Of a DNA stretch of 52,649 nucleotides, positions 36,633 to 44,905 are shown piece after piece. The translations under genes were made by a program, and so were the position numbers. This DNA comes from Betaproteobacteria bacterium. Lineage in GTDB: Bacteria; Pseudomonadota; Gammaproteobacteria; Burkholderiales; SHXO01. The stretch is from positions 1-52,649 of the forward strand of contig JANXRW010000124.1 of the NCBI GenBank assembly GCA_025356655.1, in the 5' to 3' direction. Position 1 is the stretch's first letter, and each line of letters opens with the position of its first letter. The notes under the pieces are model-generated. The model searched no databases, had not been told where the DNA came from, and saw only the letters and a program-made list of their open reading frames with translations.

Positions 36633-37576
36633 AGGGCGCCCTGGCCTCGCCGGGCGGCTGGCTCCTCTTGCTGTGCGCGCTACTGACCGGGTGCGCCACG
36701 GCGAGCCCGCGCGCCTCGCCCCCCGAGGCTGCACCCGCGGCGTCGGCACCGGTTGCGCCGGTCGAGCCCGTGACCGGGCTACCAGCGGCGACCGAGGTCA
36801 CGTCAGTGCCTGCCCAACCCAAAAGCGCCGCCAAACGTCCCGGTGGCTACTATCTGGACGATGGGCCGCTGCCCAACCCGCCGCCTGACCTGGATCTGCT
36901 GCCCGATCCGGTGCCGAAGGTGGAGACGGTTCGCCCAGCCAACCTCCGGCCCTACCGGGCCTTCGGCCGCACCTATGTCCCGCTGACCACCGTCGGCGAC
37001 TATCGTGCCGAGGGCACGGCGACCTGGTACGGGCGCCGGTACCACCGGCTGGCGACGGCCTCCGGTGAGCCCTATGACATGTACGCCCTCACGGCAGCCC
37101 ACCCAACGCTGCCCATCCCGAGCTACGCCCGGGTGACCAACCTGAAGAACCACCGCACGATCGTGGTCCGGATCAATGACCGGGGGCCGTTCAAGGACGA
37201 CCGACTGATCGATCTGTCCTACGCGGCGGCCTTTAAATTGGGCCTCATGCCCAGCGGCAGCGGGCGGGTGGCGGTGGAGAGCCTGGATCCGGCAACCTAC
37301 GTGGCGGCGGCACCGCAACCTCGGGAGCCCGTGGAGACCCAGGCGCCAGCTGGTATGTACCTGCAGATGGGTGCTTTCGCTGCCCGGGCGAATGCCCAGA
37401 GCCTCGCTGACCAGGTCCGCACGCACATTGGGGCGGGCGACCGGGTGCGGTTGTTGCTTTTAGAAGGCCTGTTCCGGGTGCTCGTCGGCCCCTACGACGA
37501 TCCCGCCGACGCTCGCCTAGCCGGTACAGACATCGAGAAGACCCTGGCCATCAGGCCGATCCTGGTGCGCCGCTGA
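36629..37576 (+). CDS. rlpA: Septal ring lytic transglycosylase RlpA, SPOR-domain lipoprotein
   Basis: 315 aa if started at TTG 36629, which overlaps the rodA stop (TTGA). No ATG or GTG gives a proper signal: the TTG places a basic start, a hydrophobic run and lipobox LLTGC near residues 18-22. A Pro/Ala-rich linker follows (about 25-95), then the double-psi barrel with GTATWYGRRYHRLATASGEPYD, HPTLPIPSYARVTNLKN and VRINDRGPFKDDRLIDLSYAAA (catalytic D region). The C-terminal ~75 residues (MYLQMGAFAARANAQSLADQ.., VGPYDD) form the SPOR domain that binds denuded glycan. Last gene of the rod-shape operon. Confidence 0.88.
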   Translation: MKGALASPGGWLLLLCALLTGCATASPRASPPEAAPAASAPVAPVEPVTGLPAATEVTSVPAQPKSAAKRPGGYYLDDGPLPNPPPDLDLLPDPVPKVETVRPANLRPYRAFGRTYVPLTTVGDYRAEGTATWYGRRYHRLATASGEPYDMYALTAAHPTLPIPSYARVTNLKNHRTIVVRINDRGPFKDDRLIDLSYAAAFKLGLMPSGSGRVAVESLDPATYVAAAPQPREPVETQAPAGMYLQMGAFAARANAQSLADQVRTHIGAGDRVRLLLLEGLFRVLVGPYDDPADARLAGTDIEKTLAIRPILVRR

Positions 37577-37612
37577 CCCCGATTCCAATTTCCTTCCTGC
37601 AGAGAACCCCTG

Positions 37613-38548
37613 ATGTCTACCCTCGTCTGCGGATCCATGGCCTTCGACACCATCATGGTGTTCAAGGACCGGTTCCAGAACCACATCCTGCCTCAGCAGA
37701 TTCACATTCTGAGCGTATCCTTCTTGGTCCCCGAGTTGCGGCGGGAGTACGGCGGCTGCGCCGGAAACATTGCCTACAACCTGCGCCTGCTGGGAAACGA
37801 CCCGTTGATCATGGCCACGGTGGGTGACGACTTCGATCCCTACGCCCAGCGCCTAGCCACCTTGGGCCTCAATCCACGGCATGTGCGCCGGGTGCCGGGG
37901 AGTTTCACCGCGCAGGCGTTCATCACCACCGACCTCGACGACAACCAGATCATCGCCTTTCACCCTGGGGCGATGAACGAGTCCCATCGCAACGAGGTAC
38001 GCGAGGCCACAGGGGCCAGCTTGGGCATCGTCGCGCCGGATGGCCGCGAGGGTATGTTGGCGCATGCGCGGCAGTTCCACGAGGCGGGCATCCCCTTCGT
38101 GTTCGATCCGGGCCAGGGTTTACCCATGTTCGACGGCCCAGAGTTGATGGAATTTCTGCGGCAGGCGGATTTCCTGGCCTGTAATGATTACGAGGCCCGC
38201 CTTCTTGAGGAGCGGACCGGTCATCCCGTGGAAACATTGGCCCGTGAGGTGAAGGCGCTGGTGGTGACGCGCGGGGCCGAGGGATCCCTCATCTATGCCG
38301 ACAACCGGGTGGAGGAGATTCCCAGCGTGCCGGCCCAAGCGGTGGTCGATCCAACGGGTTGTGGGGACGCCTACCGGGCCGGCCTTTTGCATGGCATTGC
38401 CAGCGGGATGGATTGGGCCACGACCGGCCGGCTGGCGTCCCTCATGGGATCCATCAAGGTGGCGAGCCAAGGGGGCCAGAACCACGTGCTGGCTGCTGGG
38501 GAAATCCAGGCGCGCTTCCGCGAGGAGTTCGGGCGAGACCTCGCTTGA
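37613..38548 (+). CDS. PfkB-family kinase (adenosine kinase/ribokinase-like)
   Basis: 311 aa from ATG 37613. PfkB landmarks: CGSMAFDTIM, GGCAGNIAYNLRLLG, and DPTGCGDAYRAGLLHGI, in which the anion hole is GCGD instead of GAGD, plus LVVTRGAEGSLIY. The N-terminal HILSVSFLVPELRREYGGCAGN and the GCGD variant resemble adenosine-kinase-like proteins of proteobacteria and archaea rather than sugar kinases of catabolism. Substrate is open: adenosine, inosine or a sugar. It starts 36 bp after rlpA and may share its transcript. Confidence 0.75.
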   Translation: MSTLVCGSMAFDTIMVFKDRFQNHILPQQIHILSVSFLVPELRREYGGCAGNIAYNLRLLGNDPLIMATVGDDFDPYAQRLATLGLNPRHVRRVPGSFTAQAFITTDLDDNQIIAFHPGAMNESHRNEVREATGASLGIVAPDGREGMLAHARQFHEAGIPFVFDPGQGLPMFDGPELMEFLRQADFLACNDYEARLLEERTGHPVETLAREVKALVVTRGAEGSLIYADNRVEEIPSVPAQAVVDPTGCGDAYRAGLLHGIASGMDWATTGRLASLMGSIKVASQGGQNHVLAAGEIQARFREEFGRDLA

Positions 38549-38683
38549 GCCGCGTGCGCGCAGTATCATATTGACGGGTATTGACGGGATCGCGCCGGCC
38601 GATAGGGAACGTTCATATTGTCGTAACGAGCCTGTCATGACGGCCCGCTACTGTCCTCTGATCCTCGTTCATGGAGCGGAAAC

Positions 38684-39445
38684 ATGCTGCAAGCACGCCA
38701 GGCGGATAACCCTGGGCATCAGCCCAGCTTGACAGTTCATCTGGCCCGCAGCCAATCCGAGGTTCGGGAAGCGCAGCGTCTGCGCTACCGCGTGTTTGCC
38801 GAGGAAATGGGTGCGCGCCTCCCCACCGCTGCCGAAGGCATCGATGAAGATCGATTCGATGCCTACTGCGATCACTTGATTGTCGCCGACGAGGACACCG
38901 GGGACGTCGTCGGGACCTACCGTGTTCTCTCGGGAGCGAATGCCCAGCGCATCGGCGGCTTCTACTCCGAGCAGGAGTTCGACATCACGCGACTGCACCA
39001 CATCCGGGATCGCGCGGTGGAGATCGGACGCTCCTGCGTCCATCCCGACCACCGCAGTGGCGCTGTGATTGCTCTCCTGTGGTCCGGCCTCGCAACCTAT
39101 ATGAAGGCGCAGGGCTATGAATACATCATCGGCTGCGCCAGCATGAGTATGCTCGACGGCGGGGTAGGTGCAGCTAATGCCTACCGCCGCCTGCGCGAAT
39201 CCTGCCTCAGCCCGGCGGAATACCGAGTTTTTCCGCGCTACCCGCTGCCGGTGGCCGAACTCGAGCAGACCACCACCACCAAGGTGCCCCCGTTGATTCA
39301 AGCCTACCTGCGGGTCGGGGCCTACGTCTGTGGTGACCCGGCCTGGGATCCTGATTTCAACACCGCGGACCTGTTCATGCTTCTGCCCATGTCACGGGTG
39401 GACAGCCGTTATGCCAAGCATTTCATGAGGCATGCCGGTTCCTAG
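38684..39445 (+). CDS. olsB: GNAT-type ornithine N-acyltransferase, OlsB-like
   Basis: 253 aa, ATG 38684 with GGAG seven bases upstream. The sequence carries the OlsB/hemolysin-like acyltransferase pattern: EAQRLRYRVFAEEMGARLP, DEDRFDAYCDHLIVAD, VGTYRVLSGANAQRIGGFYSEQEFD, VEIGRSCVHPDHRSGAVI, and YIIGCASMSMLDGG. OlsB transfers a 3-hydroxyacyl group from ACP to ornithine, making lyso-ornithine lipid. The downstream PlsC-like gene, overlapping by 14 bp, would add the second acyl chain. In the 135-bp gap before it, a tandem 10-bp repeat TATTGACGGG (38569, 38579) offers a -35-like TTGACG but no convincing -10. Confidence 0.82.
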   Translation: MLQARQADNPGHQPSLTVHLARSQSEVREAQRLRYRVFAEEMGARLPTAAEGIDEDRFDAYCDHLIVADEDTGDVVGTYRVLSGANAQRIGGFYSEQEFDITRLHHIRDRAVEIGRSCVHPDHRSGAVIALLWSGLATYMKAQGYEYIIGCASMSMLDGGVGAANAYRRLRESCLSPAEYRVFPRYPLPVAELEQTTTTKVPPLIQAYLRVGAYVCGDPAWDPDFNTADLFMLLPMSRVDSRYAKHFMRHAGS

Positions 39446-40328
39446 CCCACTGCCGGTTGCAGCACGCGCCTTCCGGCTACTGCGCTTCCTGCTGCACCTC
39501 ACCTGGGGCTGCGCCATTGCGGCCTCGGCCTTTCCTTTCCTCACCCCGGCTCGCAAGCGCCGCGTCATCCGCCGCTGGTCCTGGCAACTCGTTCGAGTTC
39601 TGGGCGTGCGCTCGGTGGTTCACGGCAAGCCGCCAGGAGTCCGTGAGCCCTGTCTGCTGGCCTGCAATCATGTCTCCTGGCTCGATATCTGGGTGTTGGC
39701 CTCGATCGTGCCCTTGCGCTTCGTCTCGAAGGCGGACGTGCGCCAGTGGCCCGTGGTGGGCTGGCTTTCGGAAAAGGCGGGGACGCTCTTTCTGGAGCGG
39801 TCGAGCCGGCGCGATGCGGCCCGCATCGGCAAGGACATGGCGCAGGCGCTCGACGTAGGTCATGCGCTGGGTATTTTCCCGGAGGGCACTACCACCGACG
39901 GGAGCCACTTGCTTGCTTTCAACGCGTCCCTGTTCCAGCCGGCGATTAACGTGGGACGCCCCGTGGTGGCGGTGGCTCTGCGCTACGTAAGCAGCACGGG
40001 GGGCCACGATCCGGACATCTCCTACGCGGGCGAGCGGACGCTGCCGGAATCGCTGAAGCTCATCCTGGCGCGTCGCCGGGTGCGGGTGGAACTCAGCTTC
40101 TCGCCGCCGATTTCCGTGGTCGGCAAGACCCGGCGTGAGCTTGCGCGGGAGACGGAAGGGTGGATTGCCCAAGCACTTAAGTTGCCGCTTCCGCACAAGA
40201 GAGCTGAAATATTTTCCGGTCCTCCAGGCGCATCGCCGTCAGTGTCCGACCCCAAAGGCAGCCCGTATCCAGCCCCACCAGATTCTCTCGAAGCACCAGT
40301 CCCAGCGCTGACCAGTGCCCAAAAATGA
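39432..40328 (+). CDS. olsA: PlsC-family O-acyltransferase, OlsA-like
   Basis: 298 aa from ATG 39432. The acyltransferase block I NHVSWLD (H-x4-D), block II-like [11 protein letters not shown], and FPEGTTTDG (block III) are all present; one hydrophobic N-terminal segment anchors it. With olsB before it, the best call is lyso-ornithine-lipid O-acyltransferase, though lysophosphatidate acyltransferase is possible. The last ~50 residues (from about [10 protein letters not shown]) are Pro/Ser-rich, lack family similarity and lie on top of the antisense apaH 3' end, so the original stop may have been lost. Confidence 0.8.
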   Translation: MPVPSPLPVAARAFRLLRFLLHLTWGCAIAASAFPFLTPARKRRVIRRWSWQLVRVLGVRSVVHGKPPGVREPCLLACNHVSWLDIWVLASIVPLRFVSKADVRQWPVVGWLSEKAGTLFLERSSRRDAARIGKDMAQALDVGHALGIFPEGTTTDGSHLLAFNASLFQPAINVGRPVVAVALRYVSSTGGHDPDISYAGERTLPESLKLILARRRVRVELSFSPPISVVGKTRRELARETEGWIAQALKLPLPHKRAEIFSGPPGASPSVSDPKGSPYPAPPDSLEAPVPALTSAQK

Positions 40329-41040
40329 TCGGCGTCCCCCGGCTCATGCGGCCGGGAATGTCGAACCAGGGCAAGTAGCCCGCGGGCGCGTCCGCAGGAT
40401 CCGCCTTGTGCTTGAATTCCATCTGGCCCGAGTCGGTGCATAGACGCAACCGCGTCAAGACATTCACGATGGTGCGCAGGCGGTCCATGCCGACGAGCCG
40501 GTCGTCCCAGCGGTCGGGTTGGTTGCCGTAGAGTTGGGCGAGGAAGCGCTGGTGGTCGGGCCCCTGGAGCGCGGCTTGCACCTCCGTTGCCAGGTTCGCC
40601 GCGCGTTCCACCGTCCACTCGGGCAGTAAACCCGCATGCACCATCACATACCCTTCGGCTGCGTGCAGCAAGGGCCGATGACGAAGCCAGTGGAGCAATT
40701 CCCCGCAGTCTGGGGCATCGAGGATGCCATCCAGGGTGTCGTCCTTGTGCGCCCGGGCATGGCCGCCGGCCACGGTCAGCAGGTGGAGGTCGTGGTTGCC
40801 TAGGACGCAAACCGCTCGCTCCCCCAGTCCGCGCACGAAGCGCAGCGTTTCCAGGGAGTCCGGGCCGCGGTTGACCAAGTCCCCGACAAACCAGAGGCGG
40901 TCTTCGGCAGCGTCGAAAGGGAGCTTGGAGAGCAGTGCTTCCAGGGGCTGCTGGCAGCCCTGGATATCGCCGATGGCGTAGGTTGCGATGGCCGCAGGCC
41001 GCGCCGGCTTACTTGCCCGCTGGCTCCTTGAACCCCGCAC
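40177..41040 (-). CDS. apaH: Symmetrical bis(5'-nucleosyl)-tetraphosphatase ApaH
   Basis: The core begins [19 protein letters not shown] and contains the metallophosphatase motifs [21 protein letters not shown] and MVHAGL, then the ApaH-specific [41 protein letters not shown] and [18 protein letters not shown]. It hydrolyses Ap4A to two ADP. The start is uncertain: the family start Met is an ATC here (40,989), so the nearest usable starts are GTG 41040 (chosen, adds ~17 residues) or ATG 41088. Both overlap the cytochrome gene. The 3' end overlaps olsA by 152 bp on the other strand. Confidence 0.88.
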   Translation of the reverse strand: MRGSRSQRASKPARPAAIATYAIGDIQGCQQPLEALLSKLPFDAAEDRLWFVGDLVNRGPDSLETLRFVRGLGERAVCVLGNHDLHLLTVAGGHARAHKDDTLDGILDAPDCGELLHWLRHRPLLHAAEGYVMVHAGLLPEWTVERAANLATEVQAALQGPDHQRFLAQLYGNQPDRWDDRLVGMDRLRTIVNVLTRLRLCTDSGQMEFKHKADPADAPAGYLPWFDIPGRMSRGTPIIFGHWSALGLVLRENLVGLDTGCLWGRTLTAMRLEDRKIFQLSCAEAAT

Positions 41041-41506
41041 CCGCCTGGTTCGCCATCCAGACCGTGGCGCGCGAGACCTCCAGGTCACTCAACTCGGCAT
41101 TCCCGCCGCGCGCCGGCATCGCGCGAATCCCCTTGAGGGCGTGGGAGATCAGGGTGGCGTCTCCCTGCGCGACGCGGGGGGCCCAGCCTGCCTTGTCGCC
41201 GATCTTGGGCGCGTTGAGCAGGCCGGCGCCGTGGCAGGGGGTGCACACACCCTTCACCACCTCTTCACCGGATTTCTCAACGTGCGGCCCGTTGGCGAGC
41301 ACGAGGTTTACCTCCCCCACGGGTTTGATCCGCTTCGCTACCGCTGCGGGATCCTCTCCATCCAGGCCATGCAGGCCGCCGGTCAGGTACTGTGTCAGCA
41401 GGATGATGAGCAGGATCGGCCCCAGAAAGGCGACAATGACCACGGCGATCAATTGCCCGGGGGTCTTGATGGGCGAGGCGTGCTCCTCGACGTGCATTTC
41501 AGCCAT
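41009..41506 (-). CDS. Membrane-anchored c-type cytochrome (c5-like)
   Basis: 165 aa from ATG 41506 ([19 protein letters not shown]) with AAGGGA upstream; an ATG at 41551 gives an unsupported extension. One membrane helix (~20-39) serves as an uncleaved anchor. The single heme site is C88-TPC-H92 in [20 protein letters not shown], with M130 (IRAMPARGG) as probable axial ligand, the pattern of cytochrome c5 family proteins. It faces the periplasm and likely shuttles electrons to a terminal oxidase. Confidence 0.86.
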   Translation of the reverse strand: MAEMHVEEHASPIKTPGQLIAVVIVAFLGPILLIILLTQYLTGGLHGLDGEDPAAVAKRIKPVGEVNLVLANGPHVEKSGEEVVKGVCTPCHGAGLLNAPKIGDKAGWAPRVAQGDATLISHALKGIRAMPARGGNAELSDLEVSRATVWMANQAGAGFKEPAGK

Positions 41507-41625
41507 GGCAAATCCCTTTTGCAGGTGCAGCGATCCAAGATTATAGGCCATCCGGGCTCGCCCTCAAACCTTGAGCAGTCTGCACATTCGTGCCACCCGT
41601 TCAGACGAGCGCCGCGGGCCGGGTG

Positions 41626-41631
41626 TATAAT
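41626..41631 (+). promoter_or_regulatory. -10 element of the first tRNA-Arg promoter
   Basis: A perfect TATAAT followed by GC-rich sequence lies 26 bp upstream of the tRNA. The -35 region is poor (best fit TTCAGA at 41600-41605 with a long spacer). It stands in the 151-bp gap after the cytochrome start; nothing else is seen in that gap. Confidence 0.45.
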
Positions 41632-41657
41632 GATCGGCTGGCCTTGAAAACCCCCGC

Positions 41658-41734
41658 GCGCCCGTAGCTCAGCTGGATAGAGTACTGCCCTCCGAAGGCA
41701 GGGGTCACTGGTTCGAATCCAGTCGGGCGCGCCA
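41658..41734 (+). tRNA. tRNA-Arg(CCG), first copy
   Basis: A complete cloverleaf: acceptor GCGCCCG pairs with CGGGCGC, D-arm AGCTCAGCTGGATAGAG, anticodon stem CTGCC/GGCAG with loop CTCCGAA (anticodon CCG, reads CGG), T-loop GGTTCGAATCC, and an encoded 3' CCA at 41732-41734. This copy looks like the host gene, as it stands beside the host cytochrome gene with its own promoter. Confidence 0.97.
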
Positions 41735-41882
41735 CTTCGGTATAAAACTGCGAACGCCAGCGGCCGCCGATTCTACGCCTGCGGCGGCGACAAGTGTCCG
41801 CGGCAGTTCGGTTTTTGATCCCATGATACGAATCTCGGTCGGGTCGATCACATCGACTCGCTGCGCGAGCGCGCGCAACAGG
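41735..41882 (-). pseudogene. C-terminal stump of a large serine recombinase
   Basis: Read leftward from about 41,882, one frame gives [40 protein letters not shown] and [10 protein letters not shown] and then runs into the antisense strand of the first tRNA. This lines up with the C-terminus of the recombinase at 41990-43695 (YLRTLVGAIIVGDKSVKIVG, GSKEAVRAAIL...). The N-terminal and central parts are missing. From 41,883 to the second tRNA (about 96 bp) nothing related is seen. Confidence 0.65.
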
Positions 41883-41974
41883 TAAATGCCATCAGGTGAT
41901 CGGCGACTCGGACCGGCTTCAGCCGCGCCGGAGCATCGTTTACCGGAGTGATCAGCGGAGAGTAGTTCCAGGTT

Positions 41975-43695
<1,721 letters not shown>

Positions 43696-43832
43696 TAATG
43701 CTTTCCCCTCGTTTTGTCCACTTTTCTGGCGGCCCACCGAAACGACTCTTGCGACAAAGTCCGTCAATTTGTGGTCGCGAGCCGGCATTTATCGATCGCC
43801 TTCCAGGGCGGCATTCTCACATATTTTTCCAA

Positions 43833-43878
43833 AAAATGGAACTATCTTCTTCCATTTTCTGGAAATTCGCGCTAGTAT
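43833..43878 (+). promoter_or_regulatory. higBA promoter with operator palindrome
   Basis: A 9-bp inverted repeat AAAATGGAA (43833-43841) / TTCCATTTT (43850-43858) with an 8-bp spacer overlaps a candidate -35 TTCCAT (43850-43855). TAGTAT (43873-43878) lies 17 bp further on as -10. Placement is that expected for HigA autorepression. Confidence 0.55.
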
Positions 43879-43884
43879 GTGGCG

Positions 43885-44196
43885 ATGCTGGTGATCGGCA
43901 CGGATATTGTTGAGCGATTCTTTGCGGGCCGGGCTGGCCATCGGGGCGTCGATGCGGCGCGTGCTCAATACAGGGCGTGGTTGGCGATTGCGGAAGCCTC
44001 AGATTGGCGAACACCGCAGGACGTGAAGCGATCGCACCCCAAGGCTAGCATCCTGAAGGGCGGGCGCGTTGTATTCAACATCAAGGCCAACGACTACCGC
44101 CTGATCGCCCTGGTGCAATATCGTGACGGCGTCTTGATGATCCGTTTTTTTGGTAGTCATGCGGACTATGACAAGGTGGACGCGGAGACGGTGTGA
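43885..44196 (+). CDS. higB: HigB-type mRNA interferase toxin
   Basis: 103 aa from ATG 43885 (MLVIGTDIVERFF); GTG 43879 is an alternative and no clear ribosome site is seen, so the transcript may be nearly leaderless. RelE-fold pattern of the HigB family: WRTPQDVKRSHPKASILKGG, VVFNIKANDYRLIALVQYRDG (strand with N-x-K-x-N-x-Y-R), MIRFFGSHADYDKVDAETV. Degrades mRNA, probably on the ribosome, when the antitoxin fails. Its stop overlaps the antitoxin start by one base. Confidence 0.88.
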   Translation: MLVIGTDIVERFFAGRAGHRGVDAARAQYRAWLAIAEASDWRTPQDVKRSHPKASILKGGRVVFNIKANDYRLIALVQYRDGVLMIRFFGSHADYDKVDAETV

Positions 44197-44570
44197 TGAA
44201 GGCGACTTTGATCATTATCCAGAACCAGGCCGATCATGAAGCGGCCAAGGCGCTTGTTGGCAAGCTGATGCAATCGGACGAGGCTGCCGACCGTGCGCGC
44301 ATGGTGGCGCAGGCTCGCCTTATCGAGGCGTATGAGCGCGCGCGCTGGCCGCGCAAAGCGCCGCCGTTGCCCGATTTGTTGACCTATCTGGTGGAGCAGC
44401 ATGGTTTGACGCGCGCTGATCTTGTGCCGCTTCTGGGCACTGCGAGTCGCGTCAGTGAAGTCATGTCCGGCAAGCGCGAACTGAGCATGACGATGGTGAA
44501 GCGCTTGCGCGAGCGTTTCCATATTCCCGCCGACTTGCTGATTTCGGCAAGCGGAAGCGCCGCTGCGTAG
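44196..44570 (+). CDS. higA: HigA-type antitoxin, HTH DNA-binding
   Basis: 124 aa from ATG 44196; GGAG at 44184-44187 is eight bases upstream (GTG 44193 is possible). N-terminal ~80 residues bind the toxin; the helix-turn-helix is LVEQHGLTRADLVPLLGTAS and RVSEVMSGKRELSMTMVKRL, as in XRE/HigA proteins. It neutralises HigB and represses the shared promoter. Placed after the toxin, as is usual for higBA. Helps keep the element in the cell. Confidence 0.88.
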   Translation: MKATLIIIQNQADHEAAKALVGKLMQSDEAADRARMVAQARLIEAYERARWPRKAPPLPDLLTYLVEQHGLTRADLVPLLGTASRVSEVMSGKRELSMTMVKRLRERFHIPADLLISASGSAAA

Positions 44571-44647
44571 GTGAACTCGGATATGTGAGCGCGCCGAGAT
44601 AGGAGCGCGCGAGCCGGGTTGTGGACCGTTATGCTGCCCATCGAGCA

Positions 44648-44905
44648 TTATCCTCGCTTCCGCATCGGGGGCTTCATCGCCTCATCGGGTACAGCGGTCC
44701 CGTTTCGTGATGAGTGAGGGCCCTCGAACAGCGCATCCAGTTGCTTGCCGAGCCAGGTTTCCACCACCTGGACCTCGGTGTCGGAAACGCGAAGGGCGCT
44801 GTCGATCTCGAATTCAACCGACCAGCCGGCCTCTCTGTCCAGATTTCTTCGTCGCCCTGTCGCCGGCCGCCGCGGTGGGCGTGTCGCCTTCCGCTCACCG
44901 GCCAT
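44648..44905 (-). CDS. Small hypothetical protein downstream of the relaxase
   Basis: 85 aa from ATG 44905, overlapping the relaxase stop by 11 bp; ATG 44917 is an alternative. A basic N-terminus (RKATRPPRRPATGRRR) precedes an acidic middle (EVQVVETWLGKQLDALFEGP). No motif known to me. The overlap and same strand suggest cotranslation with the relaxase, and I recall small ORFs at this position in similar elements, but no role can be given. Confidence 0.5.
   Translation of the reverse strand: MAGERKATRPPRRPATGRRRNLDREAGWSVEFEIDSALRVSDTEVQVVETWLGKQLDALFEGPHSSRNGTAVPDEAMKPPMRKRG

Noticed and set aside
38600..38670. Possible Pho boxes before olsB (TTGTCGT, CTGTCAT, CTGTCCT)
   Set aside because: Ornithine-lipid genes are often phosphate-regulated, but the half-sites are 14 and 19 bp apart instead of the usual 11, so I do not call a PhoB site.
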